NCBI GenBank assembly: GCA_937892395.1
Contig: CALAGJ010000155.1
Span: forward strand, 1-30,882
Direction: 5' to 3'
Source of the DNA: an uncultured Parafilimonas sp.
Lineage (GTDB): Bacteria; Bacteroidota; Bacteroidia; Chitinophagales; Chitinophagaceae
Length of the DNA stretch: 30,882 nt
Under the pieces are notes generated by a model. It searched no databases. It was given only the letters and a program-made list of their open reading frames with translations, and had not been told where the DNA came from. Within the stretch, counting starts at the first letter, position 1; each line of letters opens with the position of its first letter. Both the position numbers and the translations under genes were made by a program. Below, piece by piece: positions 21,298 through 29,839 of the stretch.

Positions 21298-22058
21298 GAC
21301 TTATATTTATAAAGTATTTCCATTGCGGAGGCTTCTAAACTTGTATCGGCATTCACATCACCTCTATTCCTCCAAAGGTGGGCCAACTGCCTATAAATAG
21401 CCGTTTTCAAATCTAATGGCAAAACAGAATACCCTGCCGTATATAAAACTTCTATATTAGCAAGGCATGGTGTTACTAAAAGCCCTTTTTTATAGCTGAA
21501 ATCTATTTCATTATCATCTTCATCTTTTACACTTTGCACCGCTATAATAGGGCCGTAAGGTAGTGGTATCCTGCCGAGTTCATTTGTCAATGTTGCCCTT
21601 ATTGTTCTCGGCACAAATGAAATGCCTACATACCTCTCACATGCCGCTCTTGCTGCCGTTATCAACTCCGTTATTAATGCATCATCCGCACTCGATGATG
21701 TTCTCAAATATGTTTTTGCATCTTCTAATAATATAGGCTCTGATATATTGATAGAGCCTGATGCTGATTCATATAATACTGTAACATTTTCCCCTATCTG
21801 TAAAGGTGCTAATGTGGTGTTAAATTCTAATATTGAGTCTGTTAGCTTACATTGCCTTATGCCCGGAGAATAAACCCCGTTTATTAATGTCCATTGAACT
21901 CCATCACGAAACACAAGAAGGATTTCCGCACCTAAAAAATTAGGCTCATCTATTGTGTATGACTCTTCTAATGTATCACTTGAATATACTGATACTCCAG
22001 ATGTTGCAGACCCAACTGGTTGGTCGCTGAATGAAACTGATAAAATAGCGTTATACAT
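21291..22058 (-). CDS. Head-tail connector, gp6-like with extra N-terminal domain, 255 aa
   Basis: Residues about 105-255 match the gp6-type connector: SEPILLEDAKTYLRTSSSAD, then LITELITAARAACERYVGIS and DLKTAIYRQLAHLWRNRGDV. Usual members have about 100-200 residues. The first 100 residues are a beta-rich domain (ILSVSFSDQPVGSATSGVSV) resembling an Ig-like or decoration module. I start at the ATG at 22058: an ATG at 22106 lies within the terminator hairpin, where its first codons would encode the stem. The connector docks on the portal ring after DNA packaging. Confidence 0.8.
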   Translation of the reverse strand: MYNAILSVSFSDQPVGSATSGVSVYSSDTLEESYTIDEPNFLGAEILLVFRDGVQWTLINGVYSPGIRQCKLTDSILEFNTTLAPLQIGENVTVLYESASGSINISEPILLEDAKTYLRTSSSADDALITELITAARAACERYVGISFVPRTIRATLTNELGRIPLPYGPIIAVQSVKDEDDNEIDFSYKKGLLVTPCLANIEVLYTAGYSVLPLDLKTAIYRQLAHLWRNRGDVNADTSLEASAMEILYKYKSW

Positions 22059-22067
22059 TATCTTTAA

Positions 22068-22100
22068 TTTAAAAAAGGCGGCAATAAATACCGCCTTTCT
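22068..22100 (-). terminator. Intrinsic terminator between major capsid and connector genes
   Basis: On the minus strand AAAGGCGGTA (22089-22098) and TGCCGCCTTT (22074-22083) pair over ten positions with one G-T, around a five-base loop, and run into a T tract. It starts about 20 bases past the capsid stop and would reduce readthrough to tail genes, favouring high capsid expression. Confidence 0.8.
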
Positions 22101-22118
22101 ACTCATGAAAAAGAAACA

Positions 22119-23318
22119 CTATGGAATATTACCCATATCCTTGTAAATGATTGATTGAGCAAACATCGGGTTGATTTCTTCTAAACATTCTACCCGTGCA
22201 GTAATAAGATTCTTTTGTACGTTATCGCTGTCTTGCTCAAAAAATTCTATAGTCAAACTTTCTGCTTCTACACGCTCAACATAATCTCTGTCCATAATCA
22301 AAACCTTGTCATCAGCCACCCAATCAACTCCAATAACAGGTGCGCCTGATATTGTCATTGACCCGTCTGGCCTTGTAAGCACTCCCCCTGACCCGCTATA
22401 GTTGCCACTTGTGTAAGTTAGCTTATTAAGCCTGCCTACCTGCGCATGAGATGCTAACACGTAACTTGCCGCAAACTTAGCCGTTCTTTGGTTTACAATC
22501 AAGTCAATAATCATTTTCACGTTTTCGGTTTCGCCAGTAGTTCCGCTTCCTGCTGCTGCTGCTGATAGCGCTGCGAAAAATATGTTATTCTCCTGTGTGT
22601 AGAAATCCCTCATAAGCAAACGTGGCAAGGTACTTTGCATGAATGGCAATGCCTTCAATAGCTGCTTTGAAAATCTTGTATATCCTGCAATGTATTTTGT
22701 TACCGTATTCACTTGTGTGAAATCGTAATCAATTTGAGACTTTGATGCGCCCTCTGTTTGAGTGGAAATACTACCCTCTGACCCTGTTTCTTTATATTGG
22801 CTTCTCACCAAAGTGCTTGACTGCACAGATGGCACTAAATCCCTCAAATTAAGCGTGGTGCTGGGTATTATAATCTCGGGGCCATAAGTAAGCATTGATG
22901 TGCCCGTTAGGTTATTGCCTAAGGTCATATTGCCTACCGCCTTTAAATCCAAATCCATTTTAAATGACCTGCCCTTTGTAACAGATGCAATGCTATCTTT
23001 ATTTTTTTCTATAGCCTCTGAAAACACTTGACCAAAGGTCTTTTTCTGCTCGGGCACTGCCGAACGCTTTACCAATATCTGCAAGTCATCAAAACCCTTT
23101 TCTGTTTGAGATAATTTATCAGCAATCTCACTTAATGAAGTTTGAATATCAGCAAAAGATTTTTGCAACCCTTTTACATCCATGCCAGAGGCTTCAAGTT
23201 CGGTAATCTTCATTTTGATATCTTTCAGCTCTTGGTCAATCAATGCCTTTGCCTTTGTATCTACTGCGCCTAGAAGATTAGTTTTTAAATCTTCCAGCTT
23301 TTCTTTTATAGTATCCAT
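22119..23318 (-). CDS. Major capsid protein, HK97 fold, 399 aa
   Basis: The N-terminal 105 residues are a charged coiled coil (IKEKLEDLKTNLLGAVDTKA and onwards), the delta/scaffold domain removed by the prohead protease. The mature part shows HK97-type features: YGPEIIIPSTTLNLRDLVPS, QYKETGSEGSISTQTEGASK (E-loop and N-arm region), TRFSKQLLKALPFMQSTLPR (spine helix) and RPDGSMTISGAPVIG in the A domain. Length is normal. It is preceded by the protease gene after five bases and followed by an intrinsic terminator. Confidence 0.92.
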   Translation of the reverse strand: MDTIKEKLEDLKTNLLGAVDTKAKALIDQELKDIKMKITELEASGMDVKGLQKSFADIQTSLSEIADKLSQTEKGFDDLQILVKRSAVPEQKKTFGQVFSEAIEKNKDSIASVTKGRSFKMDLDLKAVGNMTLGNNLTGTSMLTYGPEIIIPSTTLNLRDLVPSVQSSTLVRSQYKETGSEGSISTQTEGASKSQIDYDFTQVNTVTKYIAGYTRFSKQLLKALPFMQSTLPRLLMRDFYTQENNIFFAALSAAAAGSGTTGETENVKMIIDLIVNQRTAKFAASYVLASHAQVGRLNKLTYTSGNYSGSGGVLTRPDGSMTISGAPVIGVDWVADDKVLIMDRDYVERVEAESLTIEFFEQDSDNVQKNLITARVECLEEINPMFAQSIIYKDMGNIP

Positions 23319-23323
23319 TTTTT

Positions 23324-24031
23324 TTATTTTATTTTGTTATCAATTAATAATGAGATATTAAAATCGTCGATTGCTTTCAATGCTTGCGGCACTGTGTTTT
23401 CATTCGGCAGTGTGCTTATTGCGCTTTCAACTTGTTTTATATACAGCTCTATCATTTCAAATAGTTCTTCGTTCTCGTATGTGCCATTTCTGAACGCCTT
23501 GTTTAGGGATTCGCTTTTGGCAACCAAATGGGCTTTTGTGAATCCCCCTTTTGCAAGCTCATTGGCCCCCCATGTTACTGTAGAACCTTCCCAAAGCCGA
23601 TATTCTCTATTTATTCTTACTGGCCTTTTCAACCCGTAAAAGTCCACAGTTTCGGTTGGGTGGTCTTCGGACTTTATAACTTCAAATCCAAAGCTATGCT
23701 CATCCACAACACCATCCTCATATAGCTTTATGACATCCTTTCCTAAAGATGTATTTGAAATTTGAGATTCAAAATATAATCCGTTGCTATCCTCTTTTAA
23801 AATCAATCTGCCATTTTTGGTTCCAGACAATGGCATGAAAGGACTGTGCTGGTATAGATGCTTTTGCCTTGCATTGTTTTCAATAAGCGTTTTTTTAAAT
23901 GAACCCGGCATAGAAATATCGCCATCGCTATCAATGTTACCGAACTTTGAAAAATACCCTACTATTCTGCCTTTTGGGGCATCTATATCTATTATTGAAT
24001 CTGCTGCACTAATGGACTTTACATTAAACAT
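23324..24031 (-). CDS. Prohead protease, HK97 (U35) family, 235 aa
   Basis: The family pattern is clear: GRIVGYFSKFGNIDSDGDIS, then catalytic-type His62 in YQHSPFMPLSGT and Ser113 in DEHSFGFEVIK, plus LGKDVIKLYEDGVVDEHS. The enzyme removes the delta domain of the capsid protein and then itself. Length is usual. The C-terminal 60 residues are helical and probably serve assembly. The upstream gap (24032-24128) is AT-rich with a weak -7-like TATTTTTG at 24060-24067 but no matching -33 box. Confidence 0.9.
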   Translation of the reverse strand: MFNVKSISAADSIIDIDAPKGRIVGYFSKFGNIDSDGDISMPGSFKKTLIENNARQKHLYQHSPFMPLSGTKNGRLILKEDSNGLYFESQISNTSLGKDVIKLYEDGVVDEHSFGFEVIKSEDHPTETVDFYGLKRPVRINREYRLWEGSTVTWGANELAKGGFTKAHLVAKSESLNKAFRNGTYENEELFEMIELYIKQVESAISTLPNENTVPQALKAIDDFNISLLIDNKIK

Positions 24032-24128
24032 ATATCAATATATTTATATATACATTTGGGCAAAAATAATTTTTTTTATTTATTTATATTATTTTTTTTG
24101 TATATGTTTTTTATAATATTACGGGAAT

Positions 24129-24908
24129 TTATTTCTTAATTACTTTACCAGTGCTATCCCTTTTTACTTTTCGTGCTACAACACATCGGCAGTTCACTAT
24201 TTCCGATGCAGGCACTTTAGTGCCGTCCTCATTGGTGCTATCTCCGGGCCTCTGCATAGTGTACCTGCCATTTATTAGAAACGGTTCCCCATCTTCTACC
24301 AACTGCCCATTTGCGCTCAAATGGCTATCCCTTGTTCTATCATCACGGGTCGAAACCCATTCCTTTTGTGTAGCTATGCCAGTGGCATCAACGCCAACCT
24401 GCTCGGCAAAATTTGTGGCTTTATTCAGCTCGGTGCGAAGTATCAGCCTTGCCCTCCATGTTACTATATTGGAACCTTTTAAATTATTAATCACTTCATT
24501 CAAGCTCATGCCTTCCTGCTGCCCCTTAATTAACGCTGCTTCAATAATTTCTTTTGTAGTTTGGGCCACCTCTACAGATGCTTCATTTAATAGTTTGAGT
24601 CTAAATTCATTTATTATAATATTTATTATGAGTTCGTTAAACCCAATAGGCATGCGCTTTTCATTTGCCTGTGCCATAACTGTTCGATAAGTAGCCTTAG
24701 CATATAAAACACCTACTTTTTTAAATACCTCCAATAAGAAAAAATATAAACTACTGTAATCAACAAGCCCGCCATTGTAGCTTTCTATCTGCTTTATTAT
24801 CTCCCTTTTCATCTTTGGCAAATAATATATTTCATATTTGCGCAAAAACATATTATGCCGCCTCCAAATATTACTACTGCTGTTGCTCACTGAAATTCGT
24901 TTTTTCAA
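24129..24908 (-). CDS. MuF / SPP1 gp7-like head morphogenesis protein, 259 aa
   Basis: The C-terminal half carries the Phage_Mu_F domain: ILRTELNKATNFAEQ, WVSTRDDRTRDSHLSANGQ, EPFLINGRYTMQRPGDS and ASEIVNCRCVV. The N-terminal part is helical. Such proteins enter the prohead with the portal and may be ejected with DNA. Size is typical of short forms without a toxin extension. It is preceded by a 59-residue gene that overlaps by 35 bases. An ATG at 24851 is a possible alternative start. Confidence 0.86.
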   Translation of the reverse strand: MKKRISVSNSSSNIWRRHNMFLRKYEIYYLPKMKREIIKQIESYNGGLVDYSSLYFFLLEVFKKVGVLYAKATYRTVMAQANEKRMPIGFNELIINIIINEFRLKLLNEASVEVAQTTKEIIEAALIKGQQEGMSLNEVINNLKGSNIVTWRARLILRTELNKATNFAEQVGVDATGIATQKEWVSTRDDRTRDSHLSANGQLVEDGEPFLINGRYTMQRPGDSTNEDGTKVPASEIVNCRCVVARKVKRDSTGKVIKK

Positions 24909-25053
24909 ATGATACTTTTATTTTGGTGTATCTGTCATTTTTCAAACTGTCAATTACTTTCTGCAAAACCTCTTGATTGACCAGCGTTATCAACTTCTTT
25001 TGCAAGCAATTAAAGTCTTCATCATTGAATGGGTGTATATCACTCGCTTGCAT
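24874..25053 (-). CDS. Small hypothetical protein, 59 aa
   Basis: An ATG at 25051-25053 opens a 59-residue frame (MQASDIHPFNDEDFNCLQKK at the start, ending EQQQ and TAG). It overlaps the portal gene end by 14 bases and the MuF gene start by 35 bases, filling the only gap in the packaging/head cluster. It is a helical, charged protein with no recognised motif. Small genes at this site in other phages encode portal accessory or scaffold proteins; that role is only possible here. Confidence 0.6.
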   Translation of the reverse strand: MQASDIHPFNDEDFNCLQKKLITLVNQEVLQKVIDSLKNDRYTKIKVSFEKTNFSEQQQ

Positions 25054-26404
25054 CTTGAAATGGATTGCCTACATCCTCTAATAAGGTGTAGCCTTGTTTT
25101 ATGAATATTTGTTCTGCTAATGGGTCATCTATTCTGCCCCATCCCAATGCTTCAAATAAATCATTTGGCCGCATTACGGGGGCCTGCGCAAATCTTTGAG
25201 CTATCATATTTGTATCTTCTCTTAATTCTGGCAGGTCTGAAATATCCATTTCATAAACCTTGCCTTTCATCGTTACGCACCTATTAAGTGAATGAACTAA
25301 TGACGAAACCTCTGGCAATACACAGTCAAGGTAGAAAGACTTCCGCATTTCTTTTACATTGCTTTCTGTTGAGGCTGTGTCGTTGTTGAATAGGGTATCG
25401 CTAACTCCATACAAATTGCACATCTTTTTGAATGTTATTTTGTTTTGGTTGATAACATCCATATCTGCCGGAGATATGCCAAAATTAAGGTAACTCCACT
25501 CCCCGCTTATCATACCTATTTTTTTAGCATTTACGTTCGAATTGCCTCGCCATGCTGCGCCTATTTCCTCCCATAGGTCTTTTTTCATCTTGCCTAATGC
25601 CTCTATAGCTTTTGCAAATTCCCCCCTTTTTGTTTCGGGGTTATTCAATACCATTGCGCCATAAGCCCCTGCATTTTTCAATGAGTTGGCCGTGTAGTCT
25701 CTTTCGCTTTGCGACTGCTCAACTAATTTTGCAGCAACCGATAGAGGAGATAATCCCCGAATAGTGTTAATTTCCGGGTTGAAATACTTTGTAAATACCA
25801 TCTCATCAACACTAATATTTTTAACAACGGGAGTCGTTATTTGGTAGCTGCTGATAGTAGCAGGATATTTGTCCGTCTTTGTAACACTTACGGCGGCAGG
25901 GTTTATAGCCCACAAAGCACCGGGCATTCCTTTGTTTGCCCCTAAAGTTAGCATTTCCTTGTATATGAACCTTTCACCATTAAGTAACATATAGGTATAA
26001 CATGCTTCAAAAAACTCATCCTTTGTTTGCAGATCGTTGGGAGAATTTACTCGCATGTTCAAAACATCTGATTCATCCAATAATTCAAAGGCTCTTTCTT
26101 TTTGCTCCAATATGTTTTGGTGTGATTCCGACAACGCCACCATATTTTTATATTTCCTGTATTGGGCGGCATCTTTTACAGCATACCCGTATATCGGCAC
26201 TTTTTTACATGCTTTTACTATCCTCCTAACAATACTATACAAATCATCTACTGTTAGGTAGCTGCCCGCCTCCTGCCTATTCTTTATAGGTATGCCACCT
26301 ATTTGCTGCCATTCTGGAGATGATAGCAATGTTTTAATCATCATCATACCTTCGGGCGTGGATAGCATTTTTTCGTATGTACTTTTTTTATTAAATGGCC
26401 ACAT
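25040..26404 (-). CDS. Portal protein, HK97 family, 454 aa
   Basis: The protein has the usual pieces of the HK97-type (Phage_portal) family: a conserved N-terminal clip and stem region with LYSIVRRIVKACKKVPIYGY, the wing segment FFEACYTYMLLNGERFIYKE, the motif KYFNPEINTIRGLSPLSVAA, and the C-terminal NKITFKKMCNLYGVSDTLFN with an EMRKSFYLDCVLPEV helix. The dodecamer forms the DNA gate at the head vertex. It starts three bases past the large terminase stop. Confidence 0.9.
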   Translation of the reverse strand: MWPFNKKSTYEKMLSTPEGMMMIKTLLSSPEWQQIGGIPIKNRQEAGSYLTVDDLYSIVRRIVKACKKVPIYGYAVKDAAQYRKYKNMVALSESHQNILEQKERAFELLDESDVLNMRVNSPNDLQTKDEFFEACYTYMLLNGERFIYKEMLTLGANKGMPGALWAINPAAVSVTKTDKYPATISSYQITTPVVKNISVDEMVFTKYFNPEINTIRGLSPLSVAAKLVEQSQSERDYTANSLKNAGAYGAMVLNNPETKRGEFAKAIEALGKMKKDLWEEIGAAWRGNSNVNAKKIGMISGEWSYLNFGISPADMDVINQNKITFKKMCNLYGVSDTLFNNDTASTESNVKEMRKSFYLDCVLPEVSSLVHSLNRCVTMKGKVYEMDISDLPELREDTNMIAQRFAQAPVMRPNDLFEALGWGRIDDPLAEQIFIKQGYTLLEDVGNPFQDASE

Positions 26405-26406
26405 AT

Positions 26407-27567
26407 CTAAATTATTAAAGGTAAATTTATTAACCTATTGGAGTGTGTAAAAATAGCGTATCTAAACGAATCGCAAGCATGGTCATCTTTTTTCAATGGT
26501 TTGTCAAGCAAAGTGCCATCGCTTTTTGTATCCCATTTGTATTGTCCTATTTCATTGAGTATATCCCTGCTATCTACATGTATATACATGTTTGTAGATT
26601 TCACCTTCATTATGCCCGGCCACACATTCTTATCTGCGGGGTATATATTAAAGCCCGAATCTCTTATTTCCGCTATTGTGTCGGGTTCAGCGTTATCGGC
26701 ATAAATAGGGGTGTCTTTAGGCACAAAGAAATTTAATTTTTCTATGAGCTGTGGTGTCTTTAATCCGCTTTCGTATATTTTTTGTTGAATATAGTTGCCG
26801 TCTTCATTTGTTACTACCTTAACTAAAGCGCATGGATTCACGAAACCAAAGTCAAGCCCGAAGTATTCATCCCCATATACTTCATAATCATATACTTTAT
26901 AATTTGTGTATATGAGGTCTATACTCGCACCTCTTTTGCCAAGGCCAAACACATCCCACATGTATGTATCTGCAAGTGTTTTGTAGCTTTCTATGGCATG
27001 AACTTGAGCAGGTGTTAAATTGGATATATTGTTTTTGTAGGTGGACTTTATTAATTTGGTTGCCGGGTCGTCAGCTATTTTATACACCCATGAATTAAAT
27101 TCAGCTGGGTTATAATCCAAAATTATAGTTTCGGTAGTCCTTATCCTTAGCTGGTCAAAAAGGTTTTTTTTGTTGAGGTTAGCCTCATTCATGAATAGGA
27201 TATCCCTTGATGGGCCTCGTGCCTTTGATTCATCTTCAAGCCCGAAAAACTCTATATAATTACCCATGCTAAATGTGTATATAAAATCTGTTTTACTGAA
27301 CTTCCAATCCTTCCACAACGAAAAATCATGCATTATTTGCTTAAAATCCCTTAATACCCCTCTTTTGATATGTGGCAAGCTATGAGATACAAACGATGTC
27401 CTCAAATGCTTTCTTTTAAAACTTTCTTTTACAAGTAGTTGAACTAAGCTGTACGTCTTTGAACTCCTTGAGCCCCCCTCGTTGCATATTATAGGCCACT
27501 TTTCTTTGAATGCTCTATCATTGGCGTAATACACTGGTGTAGGTGAAAATTCAATCAATTGGTTCAT
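26407..27567 (-). CDS. terL: Terminase large subunit, 386 aa
   Basis: Both enzymatic domains of a Terminase_3-type packaging motor are visible. The ATPase has Walker A NEGGSRSSKTYS (29-40) and Walker B DILFMNEAN with Glu128. The nuclease domain shows FGLDFGFVNP with Asp238, YADNAEPDT with Asp290, and KKDDHACDSFRYA with Asp361 and Asp365. It cuts and pumps concatemeric DNA into the prohead. The start overlaps the small subunit gene by 17 bases. The relationship to cos or pac packaging cannot be read from sequence alone. Confidence 0.94.
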   Translation of the reverse strand: MNQLIEFSPTPVYYANDRAFKEKWPIICNEGGSRSSKTYSLVQLLVKESFKRKHLRTSFVSHSLPHIKRGVLRDFKQIMHDFSLWKDWKFSKTDFIYTFSMGNYIEFFGLEDESKARGPSRDILFMNEANLNKKNLFDQLRIRTTETIILDYNPAEFNSWVYKIADDPATKLIKSTYKNNISNLTPAQVHAIESYKTLADTYMWDVFGLGKRGASIDLIYTNYKVYDYEVYGDEYFGLDFGFVNPCALVKVVTNEDGNYIQQKIYESGLKTPQLIEKLNFFVPKDTPIYADNAEPDTIAEIRDSGFNIYPADKNVWPGIMKVKSTNMYIHVDSRDILNEIGQYKWDTKSDGTLLDKPLKKDDHACDSFRYAIFTHSNRLINLPLII

Positions 27568-28141
27568 TTGCCGGGTTTGATTCCTTTTCCACTATTGTTA
27601 CACCTGATGTATCTGTATTTGCTACTTTTGTAACGCCATCAGCACCTATCATTCTTGCTAATTTATCCAGCGCAGAAACCTTATCGTAAAATCTTATTTT
27701 CTTAGTGTTGCCTACAACTACATTCCCCTCTCCATCTATTTTTTCAAATACTTCAATACTTGATATATTAGCGGCTGCATCCTGTGGGATATCTTTCACA
27801 TTGATTAATGCCCCGTTTTCATCGAATATATTGCGTATATCGCTGAAACCTATTTTTGCGTATTCCTTTGCAATGTCAAAAGCTGATATGCCTATTACTG
27901 TTGATATATCTTGCTTTAGAGCTTCAATATACCTTTGGACGTTAATGTTTGCTAATACCTGCACAGCACTCACATTTGCGTTTTTATCGCTGTATCCTGA
28001 TGCTATTGCTGCGGCAGAACCATTGAATTTGTGGCGTATATATTCCATTGCGAAGAGCTTTTGTCTGGGTGTTAGTTCAAACTCTTCCCCTTTGAATGTA
28101 AACCGTGTATATTTTTCTTCTGTGTTTTTACTCTTAGCCAT
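27551..28141 (-). CDS. terS: Terminase small subunit, 196 aa
   Basis: Residues 20-75 match the Terminase_2 family DNA-binding region: FELTPRQKLFAMEYIRHKFN, then GSAAAIASGYSDKNANVSAV. The middle is a helical oligomerisation domain and the C-terminal part (SALDKLARMIGADGVTKV) is the expected contact with the large subunit. It recognises the packaging site, often located in or near its own gene. I start at the ATG at 28141; a TTG three codons upstream is less likely. Confidence 0.9.
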   Translation of the reverse strand: MAKSKNTEEKYTRFTFKGEEFELTPRQKLFAMEYIRHKFNGSAAAIASGYSDKNANVSAVQVLANINVQRYIEALKQDISTVIGISAFDIAKEYAKIGFSDIRNIFDENGALINVKDIPQDAAANISSIEVFEKIDGEGNVVVGNTKKIRFYDKVSALDKLARMIGADGVTKVANTDTSGVTIVEKESNPANEPID

Positions 28142-28195
28142 ACAAGGCAAAGGTAAAGAATTTATAAAAATAATTGTTGAAGGTATTAAAAATGC

Positions 28196-28216
28196 TTTAT
28201 TCTTTCAATTATTGCG
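28196..28216. repeat. 21-bp direct repeat, copy 1
   Basis: This 21-base stretch is identical to 29431-29451. In copy 2 it encodes AIIERIK at the end of the nuclease gene; here it reads the same peptide in a short frame that follows a stop. The pair flanks the methyltransferase gene. The surrounding 168 bases (28151-28318) before the small terminase hold only tiny frames and no convincing promoter. Confidence 0.8.
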
Positions 28217-28318
28217 GGGGTATGTTAGTAAGGTGCAAGGTGGGCCATGCTTTGATTGAAGTTTTGGATAGAAAAAAACATTAAAAATTCCCAGCCATCT
28301 TTGTCTGCTCCTCAGCCA

Positions 28319-29389
28319 TTAGATTTTTGATAACCATTGTTCATATACTTGTTTTGCTATCTGTGCTGTCATTACAGGTGGAACGGACATCCCTATTAAG
28401 TATTTTGAATAAGTTCCGCAAAAATTATAATCTATTGGGTATGAACCACCTTTACAATTTTCATTTTTTGTCAATGTTCTAGGTATTTTATAATGAAAAG
28501 CACCTGCACTTTCGCTTGCAATGATTGTATTTAATACTTTTTTAGGGTCTATTTTATAATGTGATATAGCTTTAGCCCCTGATTTTCTAATCATTTCTTC
28601 ACCTGGTTTTGTTCTTTCCCACATTTCTAGTAAACTAGGGTACATTTTAGTGTCACCAACTAATGAATTTTCGTCCTCAATTTTTTCAAAAGGTATTTCA
28701 GGTTCATTAAATTCAAGTTTTAATTTAGGAACTATTGTAAACATATTAGCATTATATAAAAATGGTGTTGCCAAATCTTTACGTAAAGCAATAAAAAATA
28801 CTCTTTCACGTCTTTGTGGTACACCCATTTTTGAAGCATCTAAAAGCCAATGTTGCACGTAATAACCTGCCAAATCAAATTCCCTATAAATTTGCCTAAC
28901 ATAGTTTTTTGCTTCACCTAAAAGCAACCCTTTTACATTTTCAGCTATTACTACCTTTGGTTGTAGCTTTTTAGCCAAATCAATAAAGTCAAAAAACAAA
29001 GTATCTAAAACTTGTTCTGCTTGCCCTTCCCTAAATACCTTTTCTTTGCCCCAATCTTTTTCTCTATTCCCTGCCATACTAAAGCTACTGCAAGGCGGTG
29101 AACCATCCAAAATATCTAAATTGTAAAGTTCATCCGTGAAATCAGTTCTTAATTTAAATGTCTGTATAGGCTCTAAATAAGCATATTTTGGATTATGGTT
29201 TGCTTTGTATGCTTCAATCATTTTAGGGTCAATTTCATTACATCCTAATACATCAAATCCAGCTAATTTATAACCAAACGAACTACCACCGCCACAAGCA
29301 AAGCAACTAAATACTTTGCCTTTGTCTTTTGTAAATACTGCATCTTTTAAAGTCCATTTGTAAGGAAAATTATGTTTGCCATCACACAT
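28319..29389 (-). CDS. DNA cytosine-C5 methyltransferase, 356 aa
   Basis: All conserved motifs of the C5 family are present in order: motif I FSCFACGGGSSFGYKLAGF (27-45), motif IV DGSPPCSSFS with catalytic Cys100, motif VI AENVKGL (149-155), motif VIII QRRERVFFIAL (192-202), the variable target region (about 205-270), motif IX RTLT, and motif X GMSVPPVMTAQIAKQV. The enzyme transfers a methyl group to cytosine in a short target; the specificity cannot be read. It probably protects phage DNA from host restriction. It is AT-rich and flanked by a 21-bp direct repeat, hinting at acquisition. Confidence 0.94.
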   Translation of the reverse strand: MCDGKHNFPYKWTLKDAVFTKDKGKVFSCFACGGGSSFGYKLAGFDVLGCNEIDPKMIEAYKANHNPKYAYLEPIQTFKLRTDFTDELYNLDILDGSPPCSSFSMAGNREKDWGKEKVFREGQAEQVLDTLFFDFIDLAKKLQPKVVIAENVKGLLLGEAKNYVRQIYREFDLAGYYVQHWLLDASKMGVPQRRERVFFIALRKDLATPFLYNANMFTIVPKLKLEFNEPEIPFEKIEDENSLVGDTKMYPSLLEMWERTKPGEEMIRKSGAKAISHYKIDPKKVLNTIIASESAGAFHYKIPRTLTKNENCKGGSYPIDYNFCGTYSKYLIGMSVPPVMTAQIAKQVYEQWLSKI

Positions 29390-29417
29390 TTTTAATACCT
29401 TTTTTTAGTTTTTGCAA

Positions 29418-29828
29418 TTATAGCATTTTTTTTATTCTTTCAATTATTGCGCATATACTTCGATAATTCAAAGCTGTTAGCCTTATGACTTTCCAGCCTA
29501 ATAAAGCGGCTTCATTGTATTTATTTGCATCGCCAGTGTATCCTTTCAATGTCGTGTGCCTGCTTTTAGATGAGACAATGCCCTCGTATTCTATTGCCAC
29601 TCTTATATCAGGCAAGCACCAATCAAAACGCCATTTTCTTGACGGACAAAATTTGTATTCTGTTGCAAGATTGATGCTATTTGCTTTAGCAAAATCATTG
29701 AGGCAATCATTGATATATTTTTTCTGTATGCTTGTTTTAGGCTGTTGTTTTTTGGTAATTACATGAGTTGAATTTGCAATGATAGCATTGCCTTTCTTCA
29801 GTATTTTATTTTGATGGGCCTTTGTCAA
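29418..29828 (-). CDS. PD-(D/E)XK endonuclease, Vsr/DUF559-like, 136 aa
   Basis: The core EYKFCPSRKWRFDWCLPDIR followed by VAIEYEG gives the catalytic pattern Asp69 and Glu80-x-Glu82 of the very-short-patch/DUF559-type fold. SRHTTLKGYTGDANKYNEAA and LLGWKVIRLT are typical of the phage group. Residues 1-45 are a basic arm. The only plausible start is TTG at 29828. The gene lies just upstream of the C5 methyltransferase, which recalls the Vsr-Dcm pairing, but phage relatives also occur alone near replication genes, so its target is open. Confidence 0.82.
   Translation of the reverse strand: MTKAHQNKILKKGNAIIANSTHVITKKQQPKTSIQKKYINDCLNDFAKANSINLATEYKFCPSRKWRFDWCLPDIRVAIEYEGIVSSKSRHTTLKGYTGDANKYNEAALLGWKVIRLTALNYRSICAIIERIKKML
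29431..29451. repeat. 21-bp direct repeat, copy 2
   Basis: Identical to 28196-28216. This copy is the C-terminal coding end of the nuclease gene. Confidence 0.85.
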
Positions 29829-29839
29829 TTTTGCTTTGA

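Noticed and set aside
24060..24067. TATTTTTG in the AT-rich gap before the prohead protease
   Set aside because: No -33 element is visible, and the region is so AT-rich that a chance match is expected.
28146..28153. TACCTTTG just upstream of the small terminase start
   Set aside because: It matches the -7 element, but no TTG or TTTG lies 19-23 bases upstream, and the distance to the ATG would leave almost no leader.
28281..28319. 12-codon frame (MAEEQTKMAGNF) overlapping the methyltransferase stop as TAATG
   Set aside because: It is too short to support without homologues, although the junction resembles real couplings in this genome.
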